NCBI GenBank assembly: GCA_012839115.1
Contig: DUNX01000044.1
Coordinates: 1-37,695 of the forward strand
Length of the DNA: 37,695 nucleotides
From: Bacillota bacterium
Lineage (GTDB): Bacteria; Bacillota; UBA4882; UBA10575
Reading direction: 5' to 3'
The position numbers and the translations under genes were made by a program. Under the pieces are notes generated by a model. It made no database searches. It saw only the letters and a list, made by a program, of their open reading frames with translations, and was not told where the DNA came from. This document shows positions 22,359 to 31,800 of this stretch, piece after piece; the stretch's first letter is position 1; every line of letters starts with the position of its first letter.

Positions 22359-23471
22359 ATGAAAAGGCTCACGGCTACGCAAATTCTCATTCTCATACCC
22401 GTATTGCTCTTTTCGGGCTGCTGGGATCAGAGGGTCATTGAGGAAACAGGGATCCTGTTCCAGGTCGGTATTGAACCGGCGTCCGGGGATAAAATCCTTG
22501 TTACCAGTGTTTTTCCGGCTTTCGATAGCAGACTTCCGAACCAAGACGAGGTTATTACCACGGAAGCAAATTTGTTACAGGAAGCAATCGAAGAAGCGAA
22601 AACCATTACCGACAAAAGGGTGGAAGGTGGAAAAGTACAGCAAATTTTATTTGCCAAGGAAATCGCCGGCCAGGGAATCCAAGAGTTGTTGGAGTTTTTC
22701 AAAAGGGATCCCCTCATTTCGCCGTTGGCACAGGTCGTGATTGTCGACGGGAGCCCCAAAGAACTGTTGGAAAAGGCGCGGACCTTTGCCAGTAAAGCAA
22801 GAACCGTCTTTTATATCAACCGGCTTTTAGCGAAAAATGTCAACTATTTACACGTACCGGAAACCAGTATCTATGATTTTAGCATTTATTCTCTGGCGCC
22901 GGGTCTGGATCCCATCACTCCCCTGCTCAAACTGGAACCGGACGGAATACGGGTTTTAGGGTCGGCGCTGTTCAGTGCCGGTCGCATGGTGGGTCAGCTC
23001 GATACACAACAAACCGCCTTGTTACTGGCGATGATGGGGCGGGCGCCAAAGACGGAGTTTGTTTTTATTGCTTCCGGGTTGGAAAGAGACTCGCCGCTTA
23101 AAAGAGGGGCGGCCTTTACCATCAGGGAAAGCCATAGAAAAATCCGCCTCGACCTACAGGGCCGGCGTTTGGCAATAGATATTCTCCTGGATTTACGGGG
23201 AGTCTTGGATGAGTATGACCAGGATATGCTGGATCAGGCGGGCCCCCAAGAGGTGTTGGAGGAACGCCTCTCCAGGGAGGTTCAGGAGAACTGTTTGGGA
23301 ATCCTCGGGTATACCCAGCGGTTGGGGAGCGACCCCATTGGCTTTGGGGACCTGGTGCGGGCGAAGTACTATTCTGCTTGGAAAACCATGGATTGGGAAG
23401 AGGTCTACAGGGACGCCACTGTGAACGTGGAGGTCAAAATGGAGATCCGGCAGTTCGGGTTAATCAAATAA
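22359..23471 (+). CDS. Spore germination lipoprotein, Ger(x)C family
   Basis: This 370-residue C subunit of the germinant receptor has an N-terminal lipoprotein signal: basic start, hydrophobic stretch, then LFSGC with the lipidated Cys and the family-typical CWDQRVIEETG. Later segments include QILFAKEIAGQGIQELLEFFKRDPLISPLAQVVIVDG, the IDILLDLRGVLDEYDQDML strand, and a C-terminal FGDLVRAKYYSAWKTMDWEEVYRDATVNVEVKMEIRQFG close to the usual end of the family. The ATG at 22359 is chosen because a signal peptide begins there and GAGGAG lies about 10 bases upstream; the open frame from 22311 would place an unrelated leader before it. Last gene of the operon. Confidence 0.95.
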   Translation: MKRLTATQILILIPVLLFSGCWDQRVIEETGILFQVGIEPASGDKILVTSVFPAFDSRLPNQDEVITTEANLLQEAIEEAKTITDKRVEGGKVQQILFAKEIAGQGIQELLEFFKRDPLISPLAQVVIVDGSPKELLEKARTFASKARTVFYINRLLAKNVNYLHVPETSIYDFSIYSLAPGLDPITPLLKLEPDGIRVLGSALFSAGRMVGQLDTQQTALLLAMMGRAPKTEFVFIASGLERDSPLKRGAAFTIRESHRKIRLDLQGRRLAIDILLDLRGVLDEYDQDMLDQAGPQEVLEERLSREVQENCLGILGYTQRLGSDPIGFGDLVRAKYYSAWKTMDWEEVYRDATVNVEVKMEIRQFGLIK

Positions 23472-23733
23472 GGTTAGCCTTGTTTCCGTTAGAGCACGGC
23501 TACGGAAGTTCTGGTTACCGGGCGGTACCTGCAAAATAGCTATTGGTAAGGAACGGCGGCACTTTCAAAATAGTTCTTGGCAAGAAAACAGAGAAAAATC
23601 GGGGAGAATTTTTCGCAAAAGGCAGGAGTCAAGAGGGAGCTTGGCGAAGTTTATCCCGGATTTTTATTTGCGGCTATTTTTTTGTTAGTAATATGCCATC
23701 AAATATATCATCATTTTATAGGGAGGTTTTTTT
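23472..23733. other. Leader region of the TAXI-TRAP operon with 22-nt direct repeats
   Basis: There is no gene. Two imperfect direct repeats, 23532-23553 and 23566-23587 (CAAAATAG, then TTGG, AAG and AA shared), lie in the first half. A TTCCGT/ACGGAA hairpin near 23485-23510 could act as a weak terminator for the germination operon. I see no clear -35/-10 pair for the downstream genes; the repeats are candidate operator sites. Confidence 0.45.
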
Positions 23734-24684
23734 ATGAAAAGGAAACTTTTGTTTGTCTTGTCCATGTTGCTCCTCGTTTTTTTGGTCTTGGCCGGTTGTG
23801 GAGGGAAAAAAACCACATTGAAGATGGCCACAGGCGGTACCACCGGTACGTATTACGCCTACTGCGGGACTGTGTCGCAGATCCTCAGCCAAAAAATTGA
23901 CAATTTAAGCTTTGATCTGCAGTCAACAGGGGCTTCCAAAGCCAACATCTACTTGCTCGCCGATAAGGAAGCCGATATCGCCATTGTTCAGAATGATGTC
24001 ATGTACTATGCCTATAATGGCACCGACCTTTTTGCCGGAGACAAAGTTGGCGGGTTCTCCGCGATGGCCGGGGCTTATGCCGAGGTTTGCCAGGTGGTGG
24101 CGAAGGGTGGTATTAGTTCCATTGCCGACCTCAGGGGGAAAAGGGTTTCTGTGGGCGATATCGGTTCCGGTGTGGAGTTTAATGCCCGTCAGATCCTGGA
24201 GGCCTATGGCATGACCTTTGATGATATTATCGTTAACAACCTCAGCTTCGGTGATAGCGCCGCGGCCTTCAAAGACGATAAGATCGATGCGTTTTTCTGT
24301 GTTGCCGGCGCACCCACCACCGCCGTCGTAGAACTGGCGACCACCAACCCGATCAATCTTTTGGAGATTGACGATGAGCATGCCGCCAAACTGATCGATA
24401 AATATCCTTTCTATACCAAATTTGCTGTTCCGGCCGGGACTTACAAGGGCGTTGACGCCGATGCCCAGACCGTGGCTGTTGTCGCCTCTTTCATTGTCTC
24501 CGACGACCTCAGTGAAGACCTGGTGTACAAGATGACCAAGGCGCTCTTTGAGAATGCAGAAGAGATCACAGTTGGCCATCCGAAAGGCGCCGAACTCGAT
24601 CCGGAGTATTCCTTGGCCAGTATCTCCATACCCATGCATCCCGGTGCGGAAAAATACTATAAGGAGATCGGCTTATTGAAATAA
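23734..24684 (+). CDS. TAXI-family TRAP transporter solute-binding lipoprotein
   Basis: This 316-residue extracytoplasmic receptor is anchored by lipid at the Cys of VLAGC (about residue 22). The mature sequence starts with the TAXI hallmark LKMATGGTTGTYYAYCGTVSQIL. It continues with the family segments TGASKANIYLLADKEADIAIVQNDVMYYAYNG, LRGKRVSVGDIGSGVEFNARQILEAYGM and DDKIDAFFCVAGAPTTAVVELATT, and ends ISIPMHPGAEKYYKEIGLLK. TAXI receptors deliver organic acids to the TRAP permease, energised by an ion gradient. The ligand here is unknown. The ATG follows GGGAGG. Its stop overlaps the start of the DUF1850 gene (TAATG), and the fused permease follows, which is the standard TAXI-DUF1850-permease order. 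Confidence 0.95.
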   Translation: MKRKLLFVLSMLLLVFLVLAGCGGKKTTLKMATGGTTGTYYAYCGTVSQILSQKIDNLSFDLQSTGASKANIYLLADKEADIAIVQNDVMYYAYNGTDLFAGDKVGGFSAMAGAYAEVCQVVAKGGISSIADLRGKRVSVGDIGSGVEFNARQILEAYGMTFDDIIVNNLSFGDSAAAFKDDKIDAFFCVAGAPTTAVVELATTNPINLLEIDDEHAAKLIDKYPFYTKFAVPAGTYKGVDADAQTVAVVASFIVSDDLSEDLVYKMTKALFENAEEITVGHPKGAELDPEYSLASISIPMHPGAEKYYKEIGLLK

Positions 24685-25220
24685 TGCCGGGGAAATGGTT
24701 GCTGGCGGGGACCGCGATAGTGGTCACAGTCACGGTCTCCGTTTTTTTATTTTTCACCCTTTCCTCGCCTTGTCTAGTCCTGAAAAACGGCGAAACGGGC
24801 GAAGTGATTGCCTCTTTTCCTGTTAGCGACGGCGAAGAGTTTTCCGTTACCTTCATCCATTCGGTGAACCAAACACCGGTGACTGATGTATACCAGATCA
24901 AAAAAGGCAGGATCTATGTTGTCCGCACGATTTACTATTCCTTTGGCGCCGGTGTCCAGACCGAGATCGGGGAAGGCCAGTCTTTAGAGTACGGCCGGGA
25001 CGGTGCAATGATTGTCAGCGGCTTTAACCGGGTTATGGACCGCCTTTCGTATATTGTCGGCACAGTTTCCGATCACACTTTGCAGATTGGCGAGGAAATA
25101 ATCAGCCTGCGGGAACTCTGCGGCAGAAACAGAAGAGTCCGGTTTGAGTGTGGGCGAAGGTGCGCACGTGCGCGTACCCCGCGCCCACCTGCCGTACGTT
25201 GCCTGGAGTCCGGTTCTTGA
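24684..25220 (+). CDS. DUF1850 TRAP-associated protein with unusual C-terminal tail
   Basis: This is a 178-residue protein of the DUF1850 family that accompanies TAXI-TRAP systems. An N-terminal membrane segment (residues 5-27, LLAGTAIVVTVTVSVFLFFTL) is followed by an exposed beta domain with FSVTFIHSVNQTPVTDVYQI and SFGAGVQTEIGEGQSLEY, the typical core. The core ends near residue 155 (ISLRELCGRNRRVRFEC). The last 20 or so residues (from GRRCARARTP) are arginine- and proline-rich and unlike the family. They are encoded by an alternating GC-rich tract (25160-25177) and its flank. The tail therefore looks like a late addition from the repeat, with loss of the original stop. The start overlaps the previous stop. 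Confidence 0.85.
   Translation: MPGKWLLAGTAIVVTVTVSVFLFFTLSSPCLVLKNGETGEVIASFPVSDGEEFSVTFIHSVNQTPVTDVYQIKKGRIYVVRTIYYSFGAGVQTEIGEGQSLEYGRDGAMIVSGFNRVMDRLSYIVGTVSDHTLQIGEEIISLRELCGRNRRVRFECGRRCARARTPRPPAVRCLESGS
25160..25177. repeat. Alternating purine-pyrimidine GC-rich tract, site 9
   Basis: GTGCGCACGTGCGCGTAC is 18 nt of strict alternation, the longest here, with a perfect 12-bp palindrome GCGCACGTGCGC inside. It lies in the 3' end of the DUF1850 reading frame. GATTTTGCAGCAAG follows about 60 bases later at 25237. Confidence 0.85.
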
Positions 25221-25262
25221 TTTGCGGCAGGTGTGTTGATTTTGCAGCAAGGAGGAGGAGTC

Positions 25263-27212
25263 ATGTCTGAACTGAAAAAACACCCCCAATCCTCAATGGG
25301 CGAAACAGAACAAGTCGATGTCGATGCCCTGATGGCCGAGTATGACCGGGAGGCAAATACGAGACGTTTTTCCGGCCTCCCCAGGGTGGTCGTGCGCATG
25401 ATGCTGGTGGCGTTTTCCCTTTATGTCTTCTACATGAACCTGATCAGCGTCTGGCCGGAGCAAATCCGGAGGGCATCCTTTGTCGGCCTGGTTGTTTTTA
25501 TGGCTTTCACGCTCTATCCCTCCAGAAAAAAAGGGGCCAAGCGGGAGAATTTTGTGCCATGGTATGATCTTTTGCTGGGCCTGGTTGGAGCGGCCGCTTA
25601 CTTCTACTATGTGGCGAACTTCGCCGATCTGGCGGTGAAAGCCACCCGTATCTCCCAATTCGATGTGTTTGTGGGTGTTGTAGGGGTACTGGTCACTGCC
25701 GAGGTCTGCCGGAGGGTGGTGGGCCTCCCCATTCTGGTGGTGGCCAGCGCTTTTGTGGGTTATGCTTTTTATGCCGGATATTCACTGAAACGTATTATCT
25801 ACACTTTGTTTTACACCCTTGACGGCGTCATTGGTACCCCGATCGGGGTTTGTTCCACGTTTATTGTATTGTTTATTATCCTGGCTTCGTTTCTGGAAAA
25901 GACGAATATCGGCGCGTTTTTTATTGATATCGCGAATGCCATTGCCGGCCGGACCACGGGAGGGCCGGCGAAAGTGGCTGTTATCGCCAGCGCCATGGAA
26001 GGAATGTACTCCGGCAGTTCAGTGGCAAACACCGTTGGTTCGGGCAGTATCACAATTCCGATGATGAAAAAGACCGGGTATGACAAGGACTTTGCCGCAG
26101 CGGTTGAGGCTGCCGCCTCCACCGGGGGACAGATCATGCCGCCAATCATGGGCGCCGCCGCCTTCCTGATGGCGGAGATGACCGGGACGCCCTATCTTAC
26201 TATTGCCACAGCCGCTATTTTCCCAGCCATCCTTTATTTTGCCGGGATCTTTTTCATGGTCCATCTGGAGGCGAAGAAAACCGGCCTTAAAGGACTGCCC
26301 AAGGAAGCGATCCCCGAATTTTTTAAACTGCTCCTGAAAAGAGGTTATTTACTGCTCCCCATTGTGGTGCTGGTTACCACCATGTCTGTTGGCTACACCC
26401 CGTCCCGCGCGGCCTGCCTGGCCATTTTGACAGCGATTGTTGTTAGTATGTTCCACAGGGATACCCGGTTAACACCGAAGAGCTTTACTGCTGCCTTGGA
26501 AAACGGGGCGAAAAACACCATTGGCGTTGCTGCCGCCTGTTCCATTGCCGGGATTATTGTCGGTGTTGTTTCCCTTACCGGCATAGGTCTGAAACTCGCC
26601 GAAGGCCTCCTCTTTCTCTCGGGAGGGATTGACCTTATTGCGCTTTTCCTGACGATGATTGCCTGTCTTATTCTGGGGATGGGCGTACCGACAACTGCCA
26701 ATTATGTAATCATGGCGACCATCACAGCGCCGATCATATTAAAGTTGATCCCGGCAACACCAATGCTGGCCGCCCATTTCTTTGTGTTTTACTTTGGGGT
26801 GGTGGCGGATATTACCCCACCGGTAGCGCTGGCGGCCTACGCCGGGTCGGCCATTTCCGGTGGGAACCCGTTGCGTACGGGGGTAATCGCCACAAAACTG
26901 GCTATTGCGGCCTTCCTTATCCCCTATATGTTTGTGTTAAACCCGGCGATGCTCTTGGTAAATGCCTCGTTCGGGCAGATTATTCAGTTTTCGGTCACAT
27001 CAATGGTGGGGATGTTCGCTGTTGCCAGCGGTTTAGAGGGCTTTATCAATACAAAGCTTTCCATCTGGGAGCGGGTCTTGGCGGCCGGCGCCGGTTTGCT
27101 GATGATTCATCCGGGACTGCTCACGGATATCATTGGTATTCTCGTGATCGGCTTTATTCTGTTTGATCAATATGTGATTAAGAGGAATAAATTCAGGCCG
27201 GCTGCGGCTTGA
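25263..27212 (+). CDS. TRAP transporter fused permease (DctQM, 4TM/12TM)
   Basis: This 649-residue permease is formed from a small DctQ-like part and a large DctM-like part. After a soluble N-terminus of about 45 residues, the small part holds four hydrophobic segments up to about residue 200. The large part contains the DctM hallmarks: FIDIANAIAGRTTGGPAKVAVIASAMEGMYSGSSVANTVGSGSITIPMMKKTGYDKDFAAAVEAAASTGGQIMPPIMGAAAFLMAE, then MIACLILGMGVPTTANYVIMATITAPIIL and PVALAAYAGSAISGGNPLRTG. It uses a sodium or proton gradient to import the compound bound by the TAXI receptor. The ATG at 25263 is preferred over the in-frame TTG at 25233 because it follows AAGGAGGAGG. It closes the operon. Confidence 0.96.
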   Translation: MSELKKHPQSSMGETEQVDVDALMAEYDREANTRRFSGLPRVVVRMMLVAFSLYVFYMNLISVWPEQIRRASFVGLVVFMAFTLYPSRKKGAKRENFVPWYDLLLGLVGAAAYFYYVANFADLAVKATRISQFDVFVGVVGVLVTAEVCRRVVGLPILVVASAFVGYAFYAGYSLKRIIYTLFYTLDGVIGTPIGVCSTFIVLFIILASFLEKTNIGAFFIDIANAIAGRTTGGPAKVAVIASAMEGMYSGSSVANTVGSGSITIPMMKKTGYDKDFAAAVEAAASTGGQIMPPIMGAAAFLMAEMTGTPYLTIATAAIFPAILYFAGIFFMVHLEAKKTGLKGLPKEAIPEFFKLLLKRGYLLLPIVVLVTTMSVGYTPSRAACLAILTAIVVSMFHRDTRLTPKSFTAALENGAKNTIGVAAACSIAGIIVGVVSLTGIGLKLAEGLLFLSGGIDLIALFLTMIACLILGMGVPTTANYVIMATITAPIILKLIPATPMLAAHFFVFYFGVVADITPPVALAAYAGSAISGGNPLRTGVIATKLAIAAFLIPYMFVLNPAMLLVNASFGQIIQFSVTSMVGMFAVASGLEGFINTKLSIWERVLAAGAGLLMIHPGLLTDIIGILVIGFILFDQYVIKRNKFRPAAA

Positions 27213-27333
27213 GCGGGCAGCCTATTTTAAGGCAGCCTGTTGTGGTAAACTATTTTGGGGTGGGCTATTGTGGCAGACTATTCTCTGGGATCAAGGTGGT
27301 AAGTAAGGACAAGAAGATGCCGGGGGGTAGGGA
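27213..27333. other. Short intergenic region with duplicated segments
   Basis: Two pairs of direct repeats are seen: GGCAGCCT at 27216 and 27231, and TTGTGG..A.ACTATT at 27240-27254 and 27268-27282 (13 of 15 identical). They may be operator-like or slippage products. There is no clear terminator after the permease gene. Confidence 0.4.
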
Positions 27334-28578
27334 GTGAGAAAACGCATAATTGTAGTGGGGGGTGGCGCCGCCGGAATGATAGCCGCTGTTGTTGCCGGGC
27401 GATTGGGCGCCGCCGTCACCATCCTGGAGAAGAACCCGCGGGTGGGCAAGAAAATTCTGGCCACCGGCAACGGGCGGTGCAACTTCACCAATATCAAGAT
27501 TAAAGGCGAGGGGGCATGTGCCTATTATCACGGCGCCAACCCGGAATTTACCCGCAGCGCCTTGGCGTGTTTTTCCGCCGACGATACCCTCAGGTTCTTT
27601 GAGAAACTGGGGATCGCCCATAAGGTGGAGGGCGAGGGAAAGGTCTTCCCCCGGTCCGACCAGGCCTCAAGTATCCTTGATGTCTTTCTGTACGAACTGA
27701 ATGAAATGGGCGTGAATATCCTTTGTGACGCCCGGGTTACAGAGATCAGGAAAGACAGGGAATTCCGGGTAGAGCTGGAAAACGGCGAAATCCACCGGGG
27801 GGATGCGGTCATCATTGCCACCGGCGGTAAAGCCGCACCGGCCACCGGTTCAGACGGGGACGGTTTTTTACTCGCGAAAAAACTGGGCCATACCGTCACG
27901 GAACCCTTTCCCGCCTTGGTCCAGTTGATGCTGGAAGGGGATTTTTTCCCCCGGATCACCGGGGTGAAACTGGTGGGGACCGCGGAGATCCTTTACAATA
28001 ATGAGTCTTTAGCCAGGGACCGGGGGGATATCCTCTTTGCCGACTACGGGGTTTCCGGCCCGCCCATCCTTCAGATCAGCAGGAAAGCCGGGGAACTGCT
28101 TAATGCGGGGAAAGAGGCATATCTACAGATAAATATTATGGATACCTTTACCAAAGAAGAACTGCGGCAACTCCTGAAAAAGCGCTTTCAGACCGGAAAA
28201 CCCGTTGACTTCAGCCTGGTCGGGCTGATCAATAAACGGTTGATCCCAGTGCTCTTGATGGAGGCGGGGCTCGGCCGCAAGCCCAAGGATTGGCAGTTCC
28301 CGGCCGCCGCGTTGTCCGCCGGGGAACAGGAGCGGATCCTCCAAATCTTAACCGGTTGGCGGTTCAAAATCAGAAGGACCAGGAGCTGGCCGAGTGCGCA
28401 GGTGACAGCGGGCGGGGTTGACACCGGGGAAATAGATGAAAAGACCATGGAATCGAAACTGGTTAAAGGCTTGTTCTTTGCCGGCGAGGTAATAGATATC
28501 GACGGTGATTGTGGCGGTTTTAATCTCCAGTGGGCCTGGTCTTCCGGGTATACCGCCGGGCAGAATGCGGCTATCTGA
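27334..28578 (+). CDS. NAD(P)/FAD-dependent oxidoreductase, HI0933/BaiN-like family
   Basis: This is a 414-residue flavoprotein. The N-terminus has the dinucleotide-binding fold VVGGGAAGMIAAVVAGRLGAAVTILEKNPRVGKKILATGNGRCNFTN (GxGxxG at about 8-13), the distinctive start of this family. Later come a GDAVIIATGGKAAPATGSDGDGFLLAKKLGH segment, the ITGVKLVGTAEILYN domain, and the C-terminal FFAGEVIDIDGDCGGFNLQWAWSSGYTAGQNAA with FAD-binding glycines. Relatives include BaiN, proposed to reduce bile-acid intermediates, but most family members are of unknown substrate. The GTG start lies 6 bases after a G-rich ribosome site. The gene is a single unit whose end is followed by a terminator shared with the convergent beta-helix gene. 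Confidence 0.92.
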   Translation: MRKRIIVVGGGAAGMIAAVVAGRLGAAVTILEKNPRVGKKILATGNGRCNFTNIKIKGEGACAYYHGANPEFTRSALACFSADDTLRFFEKLGIAHKVEGEGKVFPRSDQASSILDVFLYELNEMGVNILCDARVTEIRKDREFRVELENGEIHRGDAVIIATGGKAAPATGSDGDGFLLAKKLGHTVTEPFPALVQLMLEGDFFPRITGVKLVGTAEILYNNESLARDRGDILFADYGVSGPPILQISRKAGELLNAGKEAYLQINIMDTFTKEELRQLLKKRFQTGKPVDFSLVGLINKRLIPVLLMEAGLGRKPKDWQFPAAALSAGEQERILQILTGWRFKIRRTRSWPSAQVTAGGVDTGEIDEKTMESKLVKGLFFAGEVIDIDGDCGGFNLQWAWSSGYTAGQNAAI

Positions 28579-28704
28579 AGGCATGACCCATCAAGGCACA
28601 GACCGGCGTGTGCTAAGCATGTTGGTCTGTACCGAGGCCAGGATGTACGGCGAAAAAAGAAAATAAAAGAAAAAATGAGAGACAAAAAAACAGTAGAACA
28701 AAAG

Positions 28705-28733
28705 ACAGCCCTTTTCCTGAAGGGCTGTTCTTT
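28705..28733. terminator. Convergent intrinsic terminator
   Basis: ACAGCCCTT (28705-28713) and AAGGGCTGT (28720-28728) form a 9-bp stem with a 6-nt loop, followed by TCTTTATTT. An A-rich run precedes the left arm, giving a T run for the minus-strand gene too. Confidence 0.85.
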
Positions 28734-28835
28734 ATTTGGTGACCGGGGAAAGGCGACAGCTTACAGAACCGGCGGTTTATTGCCGGGCGCCTGCTACGAA
28801 CTGCGGATCCGGAAGAGCCTTTCGTGGCTTTTTCC

Positions 28836-31800
28836 CTATTCCCGGTGCACCTGCCTGTCGCCGGAGGATACTCTGTCTGTGGCGTTCGCGCATTTGCACA
28901 CTTGCAGTTCATGCTCATAAAGGCCGATCTCCTCCACCGGCAGCGGGCGGAAGGCAACGGACCTGAACAAAGGAGCATCCGGCCGGAGCCGGAAGAGCCT
29001 GGCAGGCAGAGAACTTTCTGCGCCGGGAGAGCTTCCTGCGCCATCCGCGGTCGCGCCGGTAGCGGAGCCTGTACCGGAAGCAGCGAAGACAGCCAAACCG
29101 CCGGCAAACCCGGGGTCCTCACCGGCGAGAAATTCGGTGTTGGCTATGAGATCAAAGACTTGCCGGTTTGACCGTTCACTCAGCATTTCCCCGCAGGCGT
29201 AAAAGAGGTTGCGCCACAGGTAGTTGCGGCCGTTATCATCCAGCATATATTTGATCTCTGGATAACGGGAAAGGTACAACTGGGTGTTATGGTAATCATT
29301 TTTGGCGAGGTGGTGGGTTCCGTCTTTAAGTCCTTGCCAGATGTAGTTATGAGGGCTCCAGCCACCGGAAACCCCGGTATTACAGGCGTAAAAGATGTTG
29401 TTGTCAAAGATATTATCCCGGCCGGCGTGGATCTGCACACCGCCAAAAACCCCCCGGGAGCAATGGGCGAAGACATTACCGTAGATGATCTGGCCACTGA
29501 TGGTATCATCCAGGCGAAGGCCCGCCTGACCCCAGACGAAGTGTTCGTCGCCGGTTCTGCCGATATGATGGAAGTAGTTGTACCGGAAGGTATTGCCGCG
29601 GTAGGCCGGGTTGCCCCACATATCCACAGCGCCCTGGTCGTCGGATTCGGTGACCGCGTTGTAGGCCTCGTTGAACTCGATGAGATGGTCGTTGCCTCCG
29701 ATCCGCATGACACTGCTGGGGCCGTCATGCATCAAGTTGTGGGCAATCCGGTTGCCCACCCCCACCAGCAGGACGGCAGGGGTGTAAGTGCGGTCAATAC
29801 GGCCGAAGTGGTGGAGGTGGCAGTTTTCAATAAAATGCCTGCCCGGGGTCAAGGTTTTCCGGTCCCCGCCATAGATCTCGGTGGCACTGCGCCCGATAGT
29901 ATGGATCTCACAACCGAAGATGCCGTTGGCGCGGCCGCCGTGAATGACCACGCCCCTGCCGGCGATGCGCCGGATAACACAACCCGCCAGGAGGACATCC
30001 CGGCAGTTGTTGATCTGGATCCCGTCCCAGCGGGCCAGGTCAAAAACCACCCCCTCAAAGCGCAGGTGGGAAAGGTTTTCCATCAACACCAGCGGTTCGG
30101 AGAGCATGCTGATTTCGATTACAGCCGCTTCCGGGTCCGACGGCGGATAGAAGTAAAGGATGCCGCTGGTCCGGTCCAGATACCATTCGCCGGGAATGTC
30201 GATCTCTTCCAGCAGGTTGAAGGCGTAATAAATGATCCCCTGCTCGTTGTCCATGGACTGAAGTTCGTGGGAATACCGGTAGGGGGTGGCGGTGGTAAGG
30301 GTCTTTTCCCCCGGGTCGATGGCGCCGATTTTGATGGTGGAGTCCGCCCAGAGGTAATGGAAATAACCAAAGAGCCACCCATCAGGCGCGTTTACCCAGC
30401 GTTCATGGCGGTCGGCTTCATACCGCAGGACAGCCGGGCGTCCCTTGGCGCCCGGGTCCACCAGTTCCCGGGGGCTGACAAAACCCCGGTTCGGCCAGCG
30501 GGCCAGGGTCATCGGCTCCCCGTTGCAATATAGTTCCAAGGTGGGCGGTGACGGCGGCTGGTTAAAACCGCGGGTCTGTAACTTGCCGTAATCATAAATC
30601 CCCAGTTGCTTAAGGTCGCATTGGTAGACCTTTCCGCGGGCTTCTGCCGGCAGCCGTTGCAGTATGGCCGGGTTGGTAACGGGCGTAAAACCGGATAGAC
30701 GCGTCCCGCCGTACAGGACTGCTTTCCCTTTTTCTTTCGCCCGGAAGACAACGGGGGCGCCCTCAAACCCGGAATCCCCGGCATCCAGTACCAGGCTGGC
30801 AGAGAGGGGGTATTCGCCCGGGGCCAGCAGGATGCCGACAGGGCCGTCGCCGGTCTTTGCCCGCCGTGCTTCGTCACGGGCCCTGGCCAGGGTGGCAAAG
30901 GGGTTTGCCGCCGAACCGTCGCCTTGCTGGTCGTCGCCATCAGGGGCGACATGGATTTCCACAGCAAAGGAATCGATCAGGGTGATCGGTGTTTTGTGGG
31001 CGCCGGTGCGGCCGGCTTCCCGGTCATAGCCGGGCGTTTCCCCAAGACGGTTCCGGATTTCGTCACAGAACTCCCGGGCCTCGTCGCGATGAATTGCCGG
31101 GTATTCGTCATTGGCAACGATCTCCTCATAGACGCCGAGGGCTGCCGGGAAGTTCTCTTCCACCATATAGCTTTGAGCCAGGCGCAGCATGACATAGCTC
31201 CGGTAATGGCCGGGAAGGTTGCTACGGTTCGCCAGATCCCTGCAGATCTCCTGGACAGCGGGAAAATTACCGGCCGCCCAGGCGGCATTGACCTGCTTCA
31301 GGCCTTCATTGGCCGTAATTTGCCAAGGGAGGGAAACCCCGAAAACCTCCTGCAGGCTTTCAAATTCCGCCCGTACCTCGGCAGCGGAAAGGGCCCGCCG
31401 GTAGATTTTTACCTCATCCATTTCCCCAATGTAGTTCTGCCAGGAACTGCCCACGGTCAGCGTGCCGTTGAGCAAAAAGTCCCCGGCAAACCCGGGGGGG
31501 ATTGCGGCCGGGGCGCCGCCCAGGGCGTTCAAGAAAAACTCCATGGTCCCGTTTTCCCTGTCCACCACCAAGACCAGGTAGGCCCATTCGTCGATCCGCA
31601 AAGGCGCCGCGCCAGTGGCGCCGGTGTCGATATTCTTACCCTGTTGGTCCTGGTAACACAAATAGCAACTGGGACGTCCGTCCTCCAGGATATTAATGAC
31701 CAGTGTGGCCGCGGGGTATTCCCCAAAAGAAAAGATCCGCCGGTGCTTCAGTTCGGCATTGATTGAGAATTGCCGGGGCTTGAGCCAGGCTGAAAAAGTC

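Noticed and set aside
23923-24639. Open frame of 238 codons on the minus strand
   Set aside because: It is antisense to the TAXI receptor gene, which has a full family match and lipoprotein signal.
28613-29122. Open frame of 169 codons on the minus strand
   Set aside because: It is out of frame with, and largely inside, the 3' end of the beta-helix gene, and it crosses the terminator hairpin at 28705-28733.
29289-30533. Open frame of 414 codons on the plus strand
   Set aside because: It lies fully antisense to the LamG/beta-helix gene, has valine/aspartate-rich low-complexity translation, no ribosome site, and no recognisable domain. The minus-strand frame has a signal peptide and clear domains.
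30924-31766. Open frame of 280 codons on the plus strand
   Set aside because: This is also antisense to the beta-helix gene; the composition is that of a mirror frame of GC-rich coding DNA.
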